The notes: generated by a model not told the origin, from the letters alone. A stretch of 64,000 nt of DNA from Diplodia intermedia (GCA_021495925.1 JAKEKT010000047.1:1-64000), one strand, 5' to 3'; positions 33,701 to 44,447 are shown, counted from the stretch's first letter. Translations and numbers: made by a program.

Positions 33701-35041
33701 CTGGGCCGCATCGCGGCGCAGGAGCACCCGGACGTCTGGGGCGCGCTGATCGACGCCGAGGGCCCGCAGTTCCCCACGCTGGCCGTCAAGTACGTGCAGG
33801 ACCAGGACGTCGTGCGCATCGAGGACGGCATGCCGCGCGTGGGCCGCATGCGCCCGCTGGCCCGCGACCAGCGCCACCCGGCCGACTCGCAGAAGACGCT
33901 GCTCCCCAAGCCCGAGGGCACGTACGTCGTCACCGGCGGCTTCGGCGACCTCGGCCTCGAGGTGCTGGACTTCCTGGTCGAAAAGGGCGCGCGCCGCATC
34001 GTCGTCGTGTCGCGCCGCGCGCTGCCGCCGCGCAGCAAGTGGAACACGGTGCCGGACAACATCAAACCCGTCGTGGCCAAGATCCGGGCGCTGGAGAAGC
34101 TTGGCGCCAGCGTGCACGCGGTGGCGCTCGACATCGGGGCGGCGGACGCGCCGGCGCAGCTGCACGCGGCGCTGGAGCGGCTCGGGCTGCCGCCGGTGCT
34201 GGGCGTGGTGCACGCGGCGGGCGTGCTCGAGGACAACCTGATCCTGGACACGACGGCGCCGTCGTTCGCGCGGGTGCTGGCGCCCAAGGTGGCGGGCGGG
34301 CTCGCGCTGCACCACGCCTTCCCGCCCGCGACGCTCGACTTCTTCGTGCTCTTCTCGTCCATCGGCCAGCTCGTCGGCACCGCGGGGCAGGCGCCGTACG
34401 GCGCCGCCAACGCCTTCCTCGACGCCCTCGCCTCGCACCGCCGCGCCCACGGCGACAACGCCGTCGCCTTCCAGTGGACCGCCTGGCGCGGCCTCGGCAT
34501 GGCCACCGCCACCGACTTCCTCACCGTCGAGCTCAACTCAAAGGGCATCACCGACATCTCCCGCGACGAGGGCTTCCGCGCCTGGGAGCACGTCGCCAAG
34601 TTCGACGTCGCCCACAGCGTCGTCACGCGCGCGCGCCCGCTGGAGCCGGGCGAGCCCGCGCCCATCCCGCTGGTCGAGGAGATCGCGCCGCGGCGGGTGA
34701 CCAACATCGGCGGCGGTGCCTCAGCCGCCGCCGCCGCCGCCGCCGAGGAGTCCAAGAAGGACGCCGAGTCGCGGCCCAAGGACGGCCCCGAGCTGAAGGC
34801 GTGGCTGAGCGTCAAGATCCGCGAGTGCATCGGCGCGGTGCTGATGATGAACGACATCGACGACATCGACCCGCGCGCCGCCGTCGCCGACCTCGGCGTC
34901 GACAGCGTCATGACGGTCGCGCTGCGCACCAAGCTGCAGCAGGCCATGGCCATCAAGGTCCCGCCCACGCTGACCTGGAACCACCCCACCGTCGTCCATC
35001 TCGTCGAGTGGTTCTACACCAAGCTGACGGCGGAGAACTGA
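29485..35041 (+). CDS. Partially reducing type I PKS, 6-methylsalicylate-synthase class
   Basis: Exon 1 (29485-29583) and exon 2 (29717-35041) join in phase to give 1,807 aa, the usual length of 6-MSAS. Domains in order: KS (DDVAIIGMSCR to about 460; active Cys 208 in DAACASS, His in EAHATST), AT (GHSVGEIAAS, Ser near 664), thioester-hydrolase/dehydratase-like domain (HPLDGTEIIPAA, His near 969), KR (TGGFGDLGLEVL near 1440; SSIGQLVGTAGQAPYGAAN) and one ACP (DLGVDSVMTV, Ser near 1763). There is no ER, methyltransferase or terminal thioesterase. Such enzymes build tetra- or pentaketide aromatics with one programmed ketoreduction: 6-methylsalicylic acid, or (R)-mellein in close relatives. Which one cannot be read from the sequence. 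All catalytic residues checked are present. Confidence 0.93.
29584..29716 (+). repeat. PKS intron built of degenerate ~21-bp repeats
   Basis: The only PKS intron (GTAAGT...CCCCAG, CTAAC branch site near 29701) consists mostly of four or five imperfect copies of a unit containing CTCTTCCAATT followed by CTCC. The open frame reads through it, so gene finders may skip the splice. Confidence 0.75.
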
Positions 35042-35742
35042 GGAGGATGGCGTGTTCGCTTCTGGTTTCGTTTGATGTCCGTACATGGTTTTCTTTTTTC
35101 CTTGTTGATGCTGATCGATCCGGCGTTTCTTGGGCTGTTGATGTTGCTTGAGCGTTGCTGCGTCTCCTGACATAATTTGATGTTTAATGATCCATGAGTT
35201 TTTTAGATATAGACAATACCATTTAATAGATCGGTTGTTTGTCCAGTATACCTCTTCAGCACATGGTGGTTGCGTTCCAGTGGCGGATTCATCGATTCTG
35301 GGTGAGGTGTGTCGTTGGGATGCGTCAATTTTGGCGGGGAAATGCCGAGGGGGGCACGCTTTCCGTGCCTGGCGTGGCTTATGACTAAGCCATCCAATCC
35401 GTCGCCATTATTCTACGTTACTTGAATCGAAGGTAAACACTACCTCCCATGCTTGACGGTGCTTGGAGCACTATCGGATATTACGTTTTCTTTCAAACCA
35501 TGCATAGTTCACGCAGCAAAAAATCTCTAAGGTAATATCCGAGCAGCACAGCACCTGCAAATGCTTGACTCCGGCGCACAGCAAATATGTATGTGATCCA
35601 AAGGTACCGGTAACGCTCAAGACACAAAAGTTTCGGTGACACCGTGTGCAGCAGGAAAGCTTGTTTAGTACATTGTCTTGTTGAAGCGAGATCAATACAG
35701 ACGCAAATTTCCAGAACCGCCGGGTCAGACATCAGCGACTCA
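35042..35742. other. Intergenic region between PKS and transporter
   Basis: Convergent 3' flanks. It contains the palindrome TGGCTTA-TGAC-TAAGCCA at 35375-35392, part of which recurs near 18941. No gene is supported. Confidence 0.5.
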
Positions 35743-37126
35743 CTACGAAGCCCTGCATCTGCCCATCTCAATCCTCTCGACGCCCTGCATCAGCGCCGTC
35801 TTCTCGTCCAAAGACTTGACGCACGGCGAGAAGAAAATCTCCCCGCTCCACGCCCTGCGCACCGTGCCCAAGGCAACGCCCATCCACAACAGCGTGACGA
35901 CGACGGACAAGACGGTGCCGAGCACGGTGAAGAACGGCGACGGCAGCTCCTTGCCAATCGTCACGGTCGACACGGTGAAGACGCCGAGCGGGAAGGTGAA
36001 GCCCCACCAGCCCATGTTGAACGGGAAGCGCGCGCAGCGCGAGATGCTGGCGAGGGCGAAGAACAGCCACACCAAGCCGAAGCCCCACATGACGACGGCC
36101 AGCAGCCAGCCGCAGACGTAGAGCACGTCGCCCGCCGTCGACGCCAGCAGCAGCATCTCCTTCCCGTCCGCGCCCGCTTCGCCGCCGAGCGTGCCGGTGA
36201 CGGGAAACACCGCCCTCGCGACCTTGCCGAGCTGCATGACGGCGAAGCCGCCCTGGCCGAGCGGGCCGAGCGGCAGGAAGACGGACACGATGACCTCGCG
36301 GGCGGGCAGCTTGTGGATGGTGAGGCGGTGGAAGTAGATGACGAGCACGACGAGGGCGAGCGGCACGCCCGTGCCCCACAGCACGTACGACGCGACGACG
36401 GTGGCGGCGGCGCGGTGCGCGTCGGGCAGGACCTCGGCCACGACGCCGCCCGTGGCGGCCGCGACGATGGGCGAGACGATGGGGAGCAGCCACGCGGCCG
36501 TCATGGTGCGCAGCTCGGTGCCGCCGTGCAGGCTCATGATGGCGAAGGGCAGGTACATGCAGGTTGCGAGCGAGAGCGCGGCGTCGATCCACCAGAGGCC
36601 CCATGCCTGGCGCGTGCGCGTGTCAGTGCCGCGGTGCGGGGGGTGAGGGGAGTGGGCTTACCAGGCGCGCGGCTCCGTCGCCCCAGGCGGGGACGCAGAC
36701 GAAGACGGTCATGTTGATGATGGTGGCGAGGCCCATGGGGAAGGTGCCGAGGAAGAGGCTCTGGGCCGGGTGGTTGATCATGGCGATCCAGATGCTGGGG
36801 TACAGGACGTAGCGCAGCGTCGATATGGCAAGGAAGACGACGAAGAGGAGAACGTTAACAGCGAAGAGCGCGACGGAGATCCAGTACAGCCAGGCGCCGT
36901 TGTAGGGCAGGTTGTGCAACAAGATGGAGACGATGCCGGTGCCCATGTTCACGGAAAACCAGCTGCGGGAATGAGGGTGAGCAGGTTGCTTCTTGAGGTG
37001 GAGGGAGGGCACTTACGACGGCGTGAAGTTGCGGACGATCTTGCGCCAGCCACGCTGATATTTGGCGTTGGGGCATGGCCGGTGGGTTTCCGCATCGTTG
37101 CAGCCTGGCTCGACCGAGGGATCCAT
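35743..37126 (-). CDS. SSU1: TDT-family transporter, SSU1-like sulfite efflux pump
   Basis: Three exons, 37126-37017, 36962-36662 and 36606-35743, with in-phase GT-AG junctions encode 424 aa. The hydrophilic N-terminus ends WRKIVRNFTPSWFSVNMGTG, the conserved entry to helix 1 in Ssu1 and related tellurite-resistance/dicarboxylate transporters. About ten hydrophobic helices follow, with YPSIWIAMINHPAQSLFLGT, GPLGQGGFAVMQLG and RFPFNMGWWGFTFPLG as further family signatures. Characterised Ssu1 proteins export sulfite at the plasma membrane; a role in exporting a small organic acid such as the PKS product is conceivable because of its location but unproven. A TATAAAT lies about 50 bp upstream. 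Confidence 0.85.
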
Positions 37127-37176
37127 GGTGTGGGAGTCGGAGTTGGTGCGTGAACTTGGCTCGCACACAGGAAGAA

Positions 37177-37183
37177 ATTTATA
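37177..37183 (-). promoter_or_regulatory. Putative TATA box of the SSU1-like gene
   Basis: TATAAAT on the minus strand, 51-57 bp upstream of the start codon at 37126. Matches the consensus only; untested. Confidence 0.4.
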
Positions 37184-37672
37184 GCGGTTGTCTCAGGCTC
37201 GCATGATCCTCGGGCGATGCCGTTTGGGTGGCGTCAGATGGTGTTGAGTAAGCGCGTGGGTTCGGGACGCTCTTGCTGTCTTTGAGTCACTGGTCCGCGC
37301 CTTACCCTTTTCGGAAGCCTACTCAAGGAAATCCTCACCCCGTGTCGGCCTGTGTCTTTGGTGACCACAGAGCTTTTTTCTCACAAATATTGCTTCGCCC
37401 ACGTTATTGACGACCCAGTGCCGCACTTTGAATGCAAGGAAACAGGTATGTTGAAGCAGTTTCACCCTACTCATTCGTGATCCACCACGACATACTTAAA
37501 CATGGTAGTTGCTGAGGTGCTAAGCTAGTGGTTAAGGATTAGTACGTATGTTGTATATGCACAGAAGTGGTCGCTTGCTGTGGCAAGGTAGGATTGCTCT
37601 GGAGAGGGTTTGACTGCATTTCTGTAGCTTAACATAGAATAGGTTACCAAACGTACGTACAGTGCTAAGCAA
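37184..37672. other. Intergenic region, nothing supported
   Basis: Upstream of the transporter and 3' flank of the HET gene; no coding features seen. Confidence 0.5.
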
Positions 37673-39865
37673 TTACAAAAGAGAAACTCGCCGCTCATTG
37701 TAAGGCTTTTTTTCAAATGCCTCGGACCAATTAGACATAGCTTCTCCATCCATGTAACCGTAAGCAAAGCCGTCGCCAACGAGTTCAGAACATTTATTAT
37801 CTTTGCTTCGAAGCAAAAATGGTGTTTTGGCGCCCAGAAACACGTAAATTTTGTCATCTTTTGCCATTTTCAAAGGACCGAGTCCAAATGAGCCACCTTC
37901 GGTGAGGAAAAACGTTCTCCCAATCGTGGCAGAGCGGATGCTGTAGTCGATGTCCAATGAGCTTTTCGATCGGCTTTGCCAAGCCTCCCCGGCCTGCTCC
38001 ATAAGTGCAACTCTGATGCCGGAAAAAGATGAGTACTCCCGATGTTCCTTCTCAGAATGTGTCTGTAAGTTGTTCAAGAGCCAAGAAGAAACTTCGGGAA
38101 GATCATCCGGATGCATGCGGCGGCAGTGGCGTTCCGAGCCGTCGCTTACGTATACCACGTCCGCACACATTGTCCTAATGAATGACTCCCACATCCTGGA
38201 ATTGGAACGATCGGGTATGTGTCTGGCTGCCATATCCGCCCACGCCTGTATGTTGGCAATGAGGTTCCCGTCGGTGATGTTGGCCGAACTGACACGGTCG
38301 ACCTGTCCCACCTCCATGCCGGGGAGACGAATAACCCTATTGAAGAAACTTAGACAACCTTCTCTTCCGCTGGCTGCAAGGTACGTTCGGGCAGCTCTCA
38401 TGTAACTCGTATCGTCTATCGGATCAATATCTTCTGCCGCTTCGTGAGAGAGGAATCTTGTCCAATCCGCGCTTCCGAGTATTTCCGTGTATTGGCTTGC
38501 ACGCTGCAGCCTCTCTATTGAGAGGCAGTTTTCTCCAAGTCTTGTTGGCGCTTTATTTGTGAGTCGGTTCAGGACACGTAAAGTCATCTTAGAAATATCC
38601 TCCCGATATCTTTGAACGTACACCGAGCTTTGGAGGGAAGCCTGATACAGATGTGCTGTTTCTGCACGGCGTCGGTCCATCTCATGAGGCTCTGCAGCCC
38701 AGTCGGGCACCCAAGATGGAAGGTCCTGGCGGGCTTTCCTCCCGATGTCACCGTTTAGCACGTCCAAGCACCCAGTCGATTCCACGATCCCGATGAAGGT
38801 TTCTTCGTACGCCTCTGGCACATCCAATGAATAATTCGGAACCACAGGTAGCGGTGCTTGTGCCAACCCGAGCAGGGCATAAACTCGATCCTTGTCATCG
38901 GTGGCCTTACGATGGGTGAACTTCCTGAGGAGTGAGAGGAGAGGCGTCCCGGTCCGGCCGCTCCGCTCCCAGCTGATCCGCATGGTTTCAATCTTGAGTA
39001 CGATCTGAGAGAAGCCGTGCAGTATGTTGGCGCGTTCCCAGGAAAACAAGCTCCCCTGGCTGGAACAAGCTCTTGCCGCTCTGACGAATGTTTTCCAGTT
39101 TGCCACGCAGCATCCGTAGAGGACGACGATTTCTTTTGGTACCACGGCCTCTTGTACCGTCCACATCCTGTTCCACCATCGAGCGCGCATCATTTGCCGA
39201 AATGCCTCGAACAGGCTTCTCTGGTATCTGGATTCACCAGCGGCTCTGGAGGCCGAGTCGAAAGGTGGGACGTTTTCCAGCGTCTCAGCATCGGCCATCG
39301 ACTGTATCAAGCAAAAGACGTTGATGGCATCCTCAAATCGGGGTTGCTTCGAGGTCTTGAGTGAGGAGCAGCGAACGGCGAACTCATTCAGCATGCGTCT
39401 GCTGGCTGGCTCGGGGAAGGAGATTGATGTCGAAGAGGACTCCTCGCTTTCGGCTTTCATTGAGGGGCTTGGATCTTGGACCTCTCCGAGGAAAACGACA
39501 GTTTTTTCGGCACTCGAGAATATTTGCTGCATCAGCTGGACTTGCACCGTCCTTTCTTGTTCGTCGTCCTGGTTGATGCATATCGCGTCGATCCATACCA
39601 CCGTTGATCCGAAAGTTTGGCGCAGTCGTTTCAGAGCATCGTATGCGCTGATAGTGACAGGATATCTCTGACCGTTGACGAAGATGGTTCTGCTCCTCTT
39701 GGCGGAGCCCCAGGCGTATGACAAGGCGATGAAGGTGGGTTGGTCTGAGAGCAAAGCGCGGACAAGTTCGCATCGAATCTCACCGTCGGGTTCCGCGTTT
39801 GCAATCTTCAGGAGGCGAATTTCTTGATCACGAAGCGTGGAATACATTTCGCTCACCAGGGTCAT
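37673..39865 (-). CDS. Intact HET-domain heterokaryon-incompatibility protein
   Basis: A 730-aa single-exon protein from the ATG at 39865; the frame is open to an ATG at 40051, but the extra 62 residues look like translated leader. The start region matches many HET proteins (MYSTLRDQEIRLLKI), followed by the HET motifs FIALSYAWGS, GSTVVWIDAICINQDDEQER and RWWNRMWTVQEAVV, then HRKATDDKDRVYALLGLA and YSLDVPEAYEETF. The C-terminal half includes GFAYGYMDGEAM. Such proteins mediate non-self recognition and cell death between strains; no NACHT or repeat domain is attached. It lies between the transporter and the monooxygenase of the polyketide locus. All motifs are intact, unlike the HET remnant at 5.8-8.7 kb. 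Confidence 0.88.
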   Translation of the reverse strand: MTLVSEMYSTLRDQEIRLLKIANAEPDGEIRCELVRALLSDQPTFIALSYAWGSAKRSRTIFVNGQRYPVTISAYDALKRLRQTFGSTVVWIDAICINQDDEQERTVQVQLMQQIFSSAEKTVVFLGEVQDPSPSMKAESEESSSTSISFPEPASRRMLNEFAVRCSSLKTSKQPRFEDAINVFCLIQSMADAETLENVPPFDSASRAAGESRYQRSLFEAFRQMMRARWWNRMWTVQEAVVPKEIVVLYGCCVANWKTFVRAARACSSQGSLFSWERANILHGFSQIVLKIETMRISWERSGRTGTPLLSLLRKFTHRKATDDKDRVYALLGLAQAPLPVVPNYSLDVPEAYEETFIGIVESTGCLDVLNGDIGRKARQDLPSWVPDWAAEPHEMDRRRAETAHLYQASLQSSVYVQRYREDISKMTLRVLNRLTNKAPTRLGENCLSIERLQRASQYTEILGSADWTRFLSHEAAEDIDPIDDTSYMRAARTYLAASGREGCLSFFNRVIRLPGMEVGQVDRVSSANITDGNLIANIQAWADMAARHIPDRSNSRMWESFIRTMCADVVYVSDGSERHCRRMHPDDLPEVSSWLLNNLQTHSEKEHREYSSFSGIRVALMEQAGEAWQSRSKSSLDIDYSIRSATIGRTFFLTEGGSFGLGPLKMAKDDKIYVFLGAKTPFLLRSKDNKCSELVGDGFAYGYMDGEAMSNWSEAFEKKPYNERRVSLL

Positions 39866-40110
39866 GCCGGGCTCATGAGACGTCAGCTTCCTGTCTTGCC
39901 CAAATGGAGGGATGGGGTGGTTATCAGTGTTTCGTGCAAGGCTGTGGCTCACAGCCCCGCAGTAAGCAGGGCGGTGCTGCTGCCTATGATAGCCACGTGT
40001 TGGTGTAACACAGGGTGCAAGCCTCCATTGGCTATGCATAATGTACCTCACTTATCCCTTCACACCCACCGTACCTGTTCCCAGCAACAGCTAAACGAAA
40101 AGCACCCCCC

Positions 40111-40154
40111 TACACAAACGGCCTAAAGCCGCGACACAAACGGCTTAAAGCCGC
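40111..40154. repeat. 22-bp tandem duplication across the monooxygenase stop codon
   Basis: Two adjacent 22-bp units (40111-40132 and 40133-40154) both contain ACACAAACGG-C/T-TAAAGCCGC; they differ at two positions. The distal unit contains the TAG stop (40123-40125) of the monooxygenase. Because 22 is not a multiple of three, the duplication shifts the frame at the end of the gene. Confidence 0.9.
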
Positions 40155-41857
40155 GCCACCCCCCCTCCACGACCTCCCTCACCGTCTGCCGATGCCTGGC
40201 CAACCCGCCAAAGAAAAAGCGGCAATTATCCGGCTTCCCGGGGATATTCTTCCCAAAGATCCACCCGCCACCCTCCCTAAACAAACTCCCCTCGGACAAC
40301 CTCTCACACAACTCCGCCCACTCCCTCTCCGCCTCAGGCAGCGCCTCCACCACCACCTGCCCCCCCTCCCTCCCCTCCCCCCTCAGCGCCTCGGCGTGCT
40401 TAATAGCCGCGGTGATGAACTCGACGCCCTCCTCGACCGCGGGCGGGAAGTTGCAGAACGGCCCCTGCGGCCCGCCGATCATGAAGAGGTTGGGGAAGTG
40501 CGCGGTGCAGAAACCCAGGTAGGAGACGGGCCCGCCGCGCGCGCGCCAGTGGTCGGCGAGGGTCAGCCCGGCGCGGCCGCGGATGCGGATGCGGGCGAAG
40601 CTGCCGTCGATGACGTCGAAGCCCGTCGCGAAGATGATGAGGTCGAGGTCGTGGTGGGTTCCTGCGTGGCTCCCCCGAGTCTCAGTACTGTTGCGCGCGC
40701 GCGAGACGGCGCGGTCAAGGGGGAGGGGGGGATGGGGGAGGAGGTTCCTGCTTACCGTCGGTGGTCCGGATGCCGGTCGGGGTGATGGTGTCGATGGGCG
40801 TGTCGCGCAGGTTGACGACGTCGACGTTGGGCCGGTTGAACTGCTCGTAGTAGCCGTTGTCGCACAGGGGGCGGCGGGCGTACAGCTCGCGCGGCATGAG
40901 GCGGCGCGCCTTGTCCGGGTCCGCCACCGTCTGCGCGATCTTGCGGCGGATGAAGTCGCACGCGGCCTCGTTGGCCTGGCGGTCCGTCGTGATGTCGGCG
41001 AAGCCGCCGAACATGAAGCGGAAGCCGTTGCCCTTCCGCCACAGCTCCTCGAAGACGCGCTCGCGCTCGGCCGGCGTCGCGTCGTGGAAGGAGCGCGTCG
41101 ACTCGGCCACGCCGAAGGCCGTCATCGAGCTGTGGACTTGCGCGTAGATGTCGTCGTAGTGCGCGTTGACCCACGCCCGGTACGCCGGGTCGACCGGCCG
41201 GTTGCCGCTGGGCACCGAGTACTGCGGGCTGCGCTGGAAGCTGGTCAGCGACTTGACCTGCGGCGCGAGCGCGGTGATGATCTGGACGCCCGTCGAGCCC
41301 GAGCCGATGACGCCCACGCGCTTGCCCGCGACCTGGATGTCGGGCGACCACGACTGCGAGTGCACGATCTGCCCGTTGGTGAAGGAGTTGATGCCGGGGA
41401 TGTCGGGGAAGTTTTTTTTGGTGAGCAGGCCCAGTGCGGTGACGAGGTAGCGCGCAGTGACGTCTCTGACGGTGTCGCCCGTCTTGAGGCCAACGCGCCA
41501 GATGTTGGCGTCCTCGTCGTACTCTGCCGACACCATCTCCGTGTTGAACTCCATGTACTTCCGCAGGTCATGTTTGTCGACGACGTGGTTCAGATACTTG
41601 AGGATCTCAGGTTGGAAAAGGTAGTGATGTGTCCACGGATAGGTTTGCAGGTCCTCCTTGTCCCAGGAATAGCGGTAGAGGTAGCTTTCCGTATCGCTCA
41701 TGGCTCCTGGATAGCGGTTCCACCACCAGGTGCCTCCAACATCGGGCGCCGTCTCGACTACCTTGAGCGAGAGACCCGTGTCGCGTAGTGAATGGACCTG
41801 GTAGATGCCGCCGAAGCCCGCCCCGACGATGAGAACATCCACGTGTTCGTCTGGCAT
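40123..41857 (-). CDS. Baeyer-Villiger-type flavin monooxygenase with C-terminal SRL
   Basis: Exons 41857-40756 and 40661-40123 join in phase to 546 aa. Residues 8-14 (GAGFGGI) form the FAD-binding Rossmann loop, GVIGSGSTG near 190 is the NADP-binding loop, and GGTWWWNRYPGAMSD and DLIIFATGFD are typical of cyclohexanone-monooxygenase-like enzymes. The fingerprint reads FTNGQIVHSQSW: the G, H and W are in register, but the Phe is one residue early, with Thr in its place. The enzyme would insert oxygen next to a ketone or oxidise a heteroatom using NADPH and O2. The last three residues are SRL, a canonical PTS1 peroxisome signal, produced by the tandem duplication at the 3' end. It is a plausible tailoring enzyme for the PKS product, but an unrelated metabolic role is possible. 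Confidence 0.88.
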
Positions 41858-41950
41858 GATGGCGAAGTGAAAGCTGTTGGCAAATGGACGGGGGAAGCTT
41901 CGATTGATGGATGAAGTCTAAATTGACAATTGCGGGCTCACTAGCCGAGG

Positions 41951-41957
41951 TATATAT
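41951..41957 (-). promoter_or_regulatory. Putative TATA box of the monooxygenase
   Basis: ATATATA on the minus strand, about 95 bp upstream of the start codon at 41857; the position suits a fungal core promoter. Consensus match only. Confidence 0.4.
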
Positions 41958-43895
41958 GGCCCGCATAAGAGGTGCTCTCCACCACGGACAGCGCACCGTA
42001 GAATCGCACCCATGTTGCGCGCTCGCTGGTTGGTATCAGATGGGTAAGCTAGCATACTCGCGCCATCTATTGCCGGCGGGGTAAATAAGATGATCAACAC
42101 TAAGTCGCTGGGGTTGTAAGTGGGGAATTTTGGGGGCTGAAGCTTCGATAGGAAACAATCCCGCCTACCTGCAACCCCTCCTTCGTCTAATTTTGCCTTT
42201 GGACCCTGTGATCGCACAAGCAAGACCCTGGAACACCCTTGTCAAGCGAGCTTGTAAAGGAATTCCGGCCCGACTCAACTGGTATCCCGCTCCATTGGGT
42301 TCACACCAGTCCGCAAAGAGGCATAACTCTGCTGACGGAGATCAACTGGCGCGATTAGAGGAATTTCCCCTCCAGGAAGTTAAGGCCGTTGACACAGGGC
42401 TCTGAAATAAGATCGTCCTGTTTGTACACAGTAAAAACGATGGAGATTTCGGAAAGACGTGTAAATCGTCAACTGCCCTATGCATGATTCGTCAATCGCT
42501 TATCTATGGGAAGAAATGCAGACTCAACCAATTCCCCGGAGTTATCGTTGCTCACATCAATGGTAGGTTGTGTGCTTTGTATCTATTTTTCTTCGGATGG
42601 AGAGAGAATGGCTTGATGGTGAGTTCAGCAGTGGTGAATCGTCCATCTCTTTATACCTTTCATTCTTCTATTGCCTGGAAGCTGAGGTTGGCATGTCTTG
42701 CTGGATACGACCTACCACACGGCGCCATTCTCCGGCGTAGAGCAGAGATGAGAAACGACATTGTGCCTGAGTTGGAATTTGGTTGAGATGGTGCTAAGAT
42801 GATTTGGGATGCAACTACACCGGTAGGGGGTTGGATGCGGACTGGGTCTCTGGTACCTGAAGATCTGGGTCACGGCATTGGCCGAGTAACGGTTACCCAT
42901 CCTTTCAGCTGTGTAGGCTTGGAAAGGTCGCTCCCCAGCTGCCGGCTGCGCGCAATGTCCCTGGCAGATTTGGAGCGACGATGCGTATGACCAGCACTCC
43001 GGATTGGTGTGAGGTAGTAAGTAGATGGAGGGGAAAGAAGAAAGATGTCCAAGTGCCAAAGTGAAGCCAATGAGAATTCAGTCCCAGTGCTTTGAGTATC
43101 GCCACAGCCTGGTCTTGACTTGGTATCCGGGGGGTTGATCGACTCGCAGACTGCTGGAATAAAGTGTCGCTGCTGCAACAATGGGCTGAGCAGGAGGTTA
43201 GTTGCGGCTGGCAGCAGGCCGATGGCGCAGAGATGAAGTGGAGATGGTCCGCCTCTGCTCGATTCGCCGCCCACGGGTTCGATCGCACCGAGATGTCGCA
43301 CAGCAGCAGCTCCGCAGTGATGGAATACCCATGGCAAGTGCGGGGTTGGCCAATCAGTGTTCGCCGGCACCGCAATCGCCTGATGCACGGCAGCCGGCGT
43401 CAAAAACGGTGGCACAGTCGAACTAGTCGTTGCCGGTAGAGTGTGTCCGTCCGACATCGCTTAGGAGCGTTGTTGAAAGAAGGACAGGCGGGGATGCGGG
43501 AAGCGTCGGCTTTATTGCCCCTCCACGTCCGTCCCACATGCCGATCGGTCGCAGGCCATGTCGACCGTTTCAATCCCGCCAGATACGATTGCGCTGCGCC
43601 TACTTCGAGGCGGCCTCCGTGTCTGCTGCTGCTGGAGATGAAAACCGCGCAGGCCCCCCAGCATACTTTACCAAGAAGCTGCATACATACCTTTTTCTTT
43701 CCCGGCTCGCTGATCGGCTTCCAACGTGATGGTGATTCTGTCGCATGCGCAGCTCAGGAAATGTGACGCGATGGTAGCGTGATCTCTCGTTCGCGTGACC
43801 TTGCCGGCGCCCATTTGCCTTTACAAGCGGCGACAGCCTTCTTGCCGGAGCAGAAGGAAAAGAAGTTTGTCGTCCCCCTCTCCTCCGCCAGCGAA
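41958..43895. other. Intergenic region, nothing supported
   Basis: About 1.9 kb between the monooxygenase and the RING gene. Long minus-strand frames at 42870-43457 and 43754-44344 lack motifs, and the second overlaps the RING gene antisense. Confidence 0.5.
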
Positions 43896-44447
43896 ATGGA
43901 GCAGCAGCCCGAGTTCCCTCTGGCTCGAGTGCTGCTTGCCATCATCCCCGCCGCCCTGGTCTTCCTCTTCTTCGTTTCCGTGCTTTTGTGGGTGCCTTCT
44001 CGTCTCCTCGCGCGACTTCGATCCTCACGCTGCCGTTGTCTAGTGTGCCCGTGCATTCGGCCTCGGACGAGCTGCGGTCTCCGCGAGATGTCATGGTGGT
44101 GCTGGACGACGACGCGCCGGCCATGGCCTACGGCGCCTGGCTGGAGGCGCAGCGGCGGAAGGCGGCCTCGTCGCACGTTTTCGAGAACGCGATATGGTGC
44201 GTGTGCCCCGTCTCCCTGAGCGAACGACGAGGCGGTGTGGTCGGCTGCTGACGTGTTTGTCTTGCTCGCCAGCGCAATATGCCTGGACGCGGTCGAGAGG
44301 AGGGACTCAGTGCGGGACCTGCCCTGTTCGCATGTATTCCACACGGGCTGCCTGGACGGGTGGGTGTCGCGCGGGCATTATTACTGCCCGCTCTGCCACC
44401 GGCCGGTGCTGCAGCTGGGCGACGATGACGCGCATGGCGAAGTCTAA
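43896..44447 (+). CDS. Membrane-anchored RING-H2 finger protein
   Basis: The three exons 43896-43987, 44044-44196 and 44273-44447 give 139 aa with consistent phases. Residues about 10-30 form one hydrophobic membrane segment (VLLAIIPAALVFLFFVSVLF). A short linker follows, then a C-terminal RING-H2: CAICLD, LPCSHVFHTGCLDGW and YYCPLC, with the Cys/His order of E3 ubiquitin ligases of the ATL/RNF type. The second splice falls inside the first RING cysteine codon. The predicted role is a ubiquitin ligase at an internal membrane. The substrate is unknown, and it is too short to carry other domains. Confidence 0.8.

Noticed and set aside
29789..34450. Very long minus-strand open frame (1553 codons) opposite the PKS
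   Set aside because: It is the antisense of a GC-rich coding gene with strong third-position bias; its translation is low-complexity and has no domain.
29464..35151. Plus-strand open frame of 1895 codons in another frame of the PKS
   Set aside because: Arg/Ala-rich shadow of the real PKS frame, which has all catalytic motifs.
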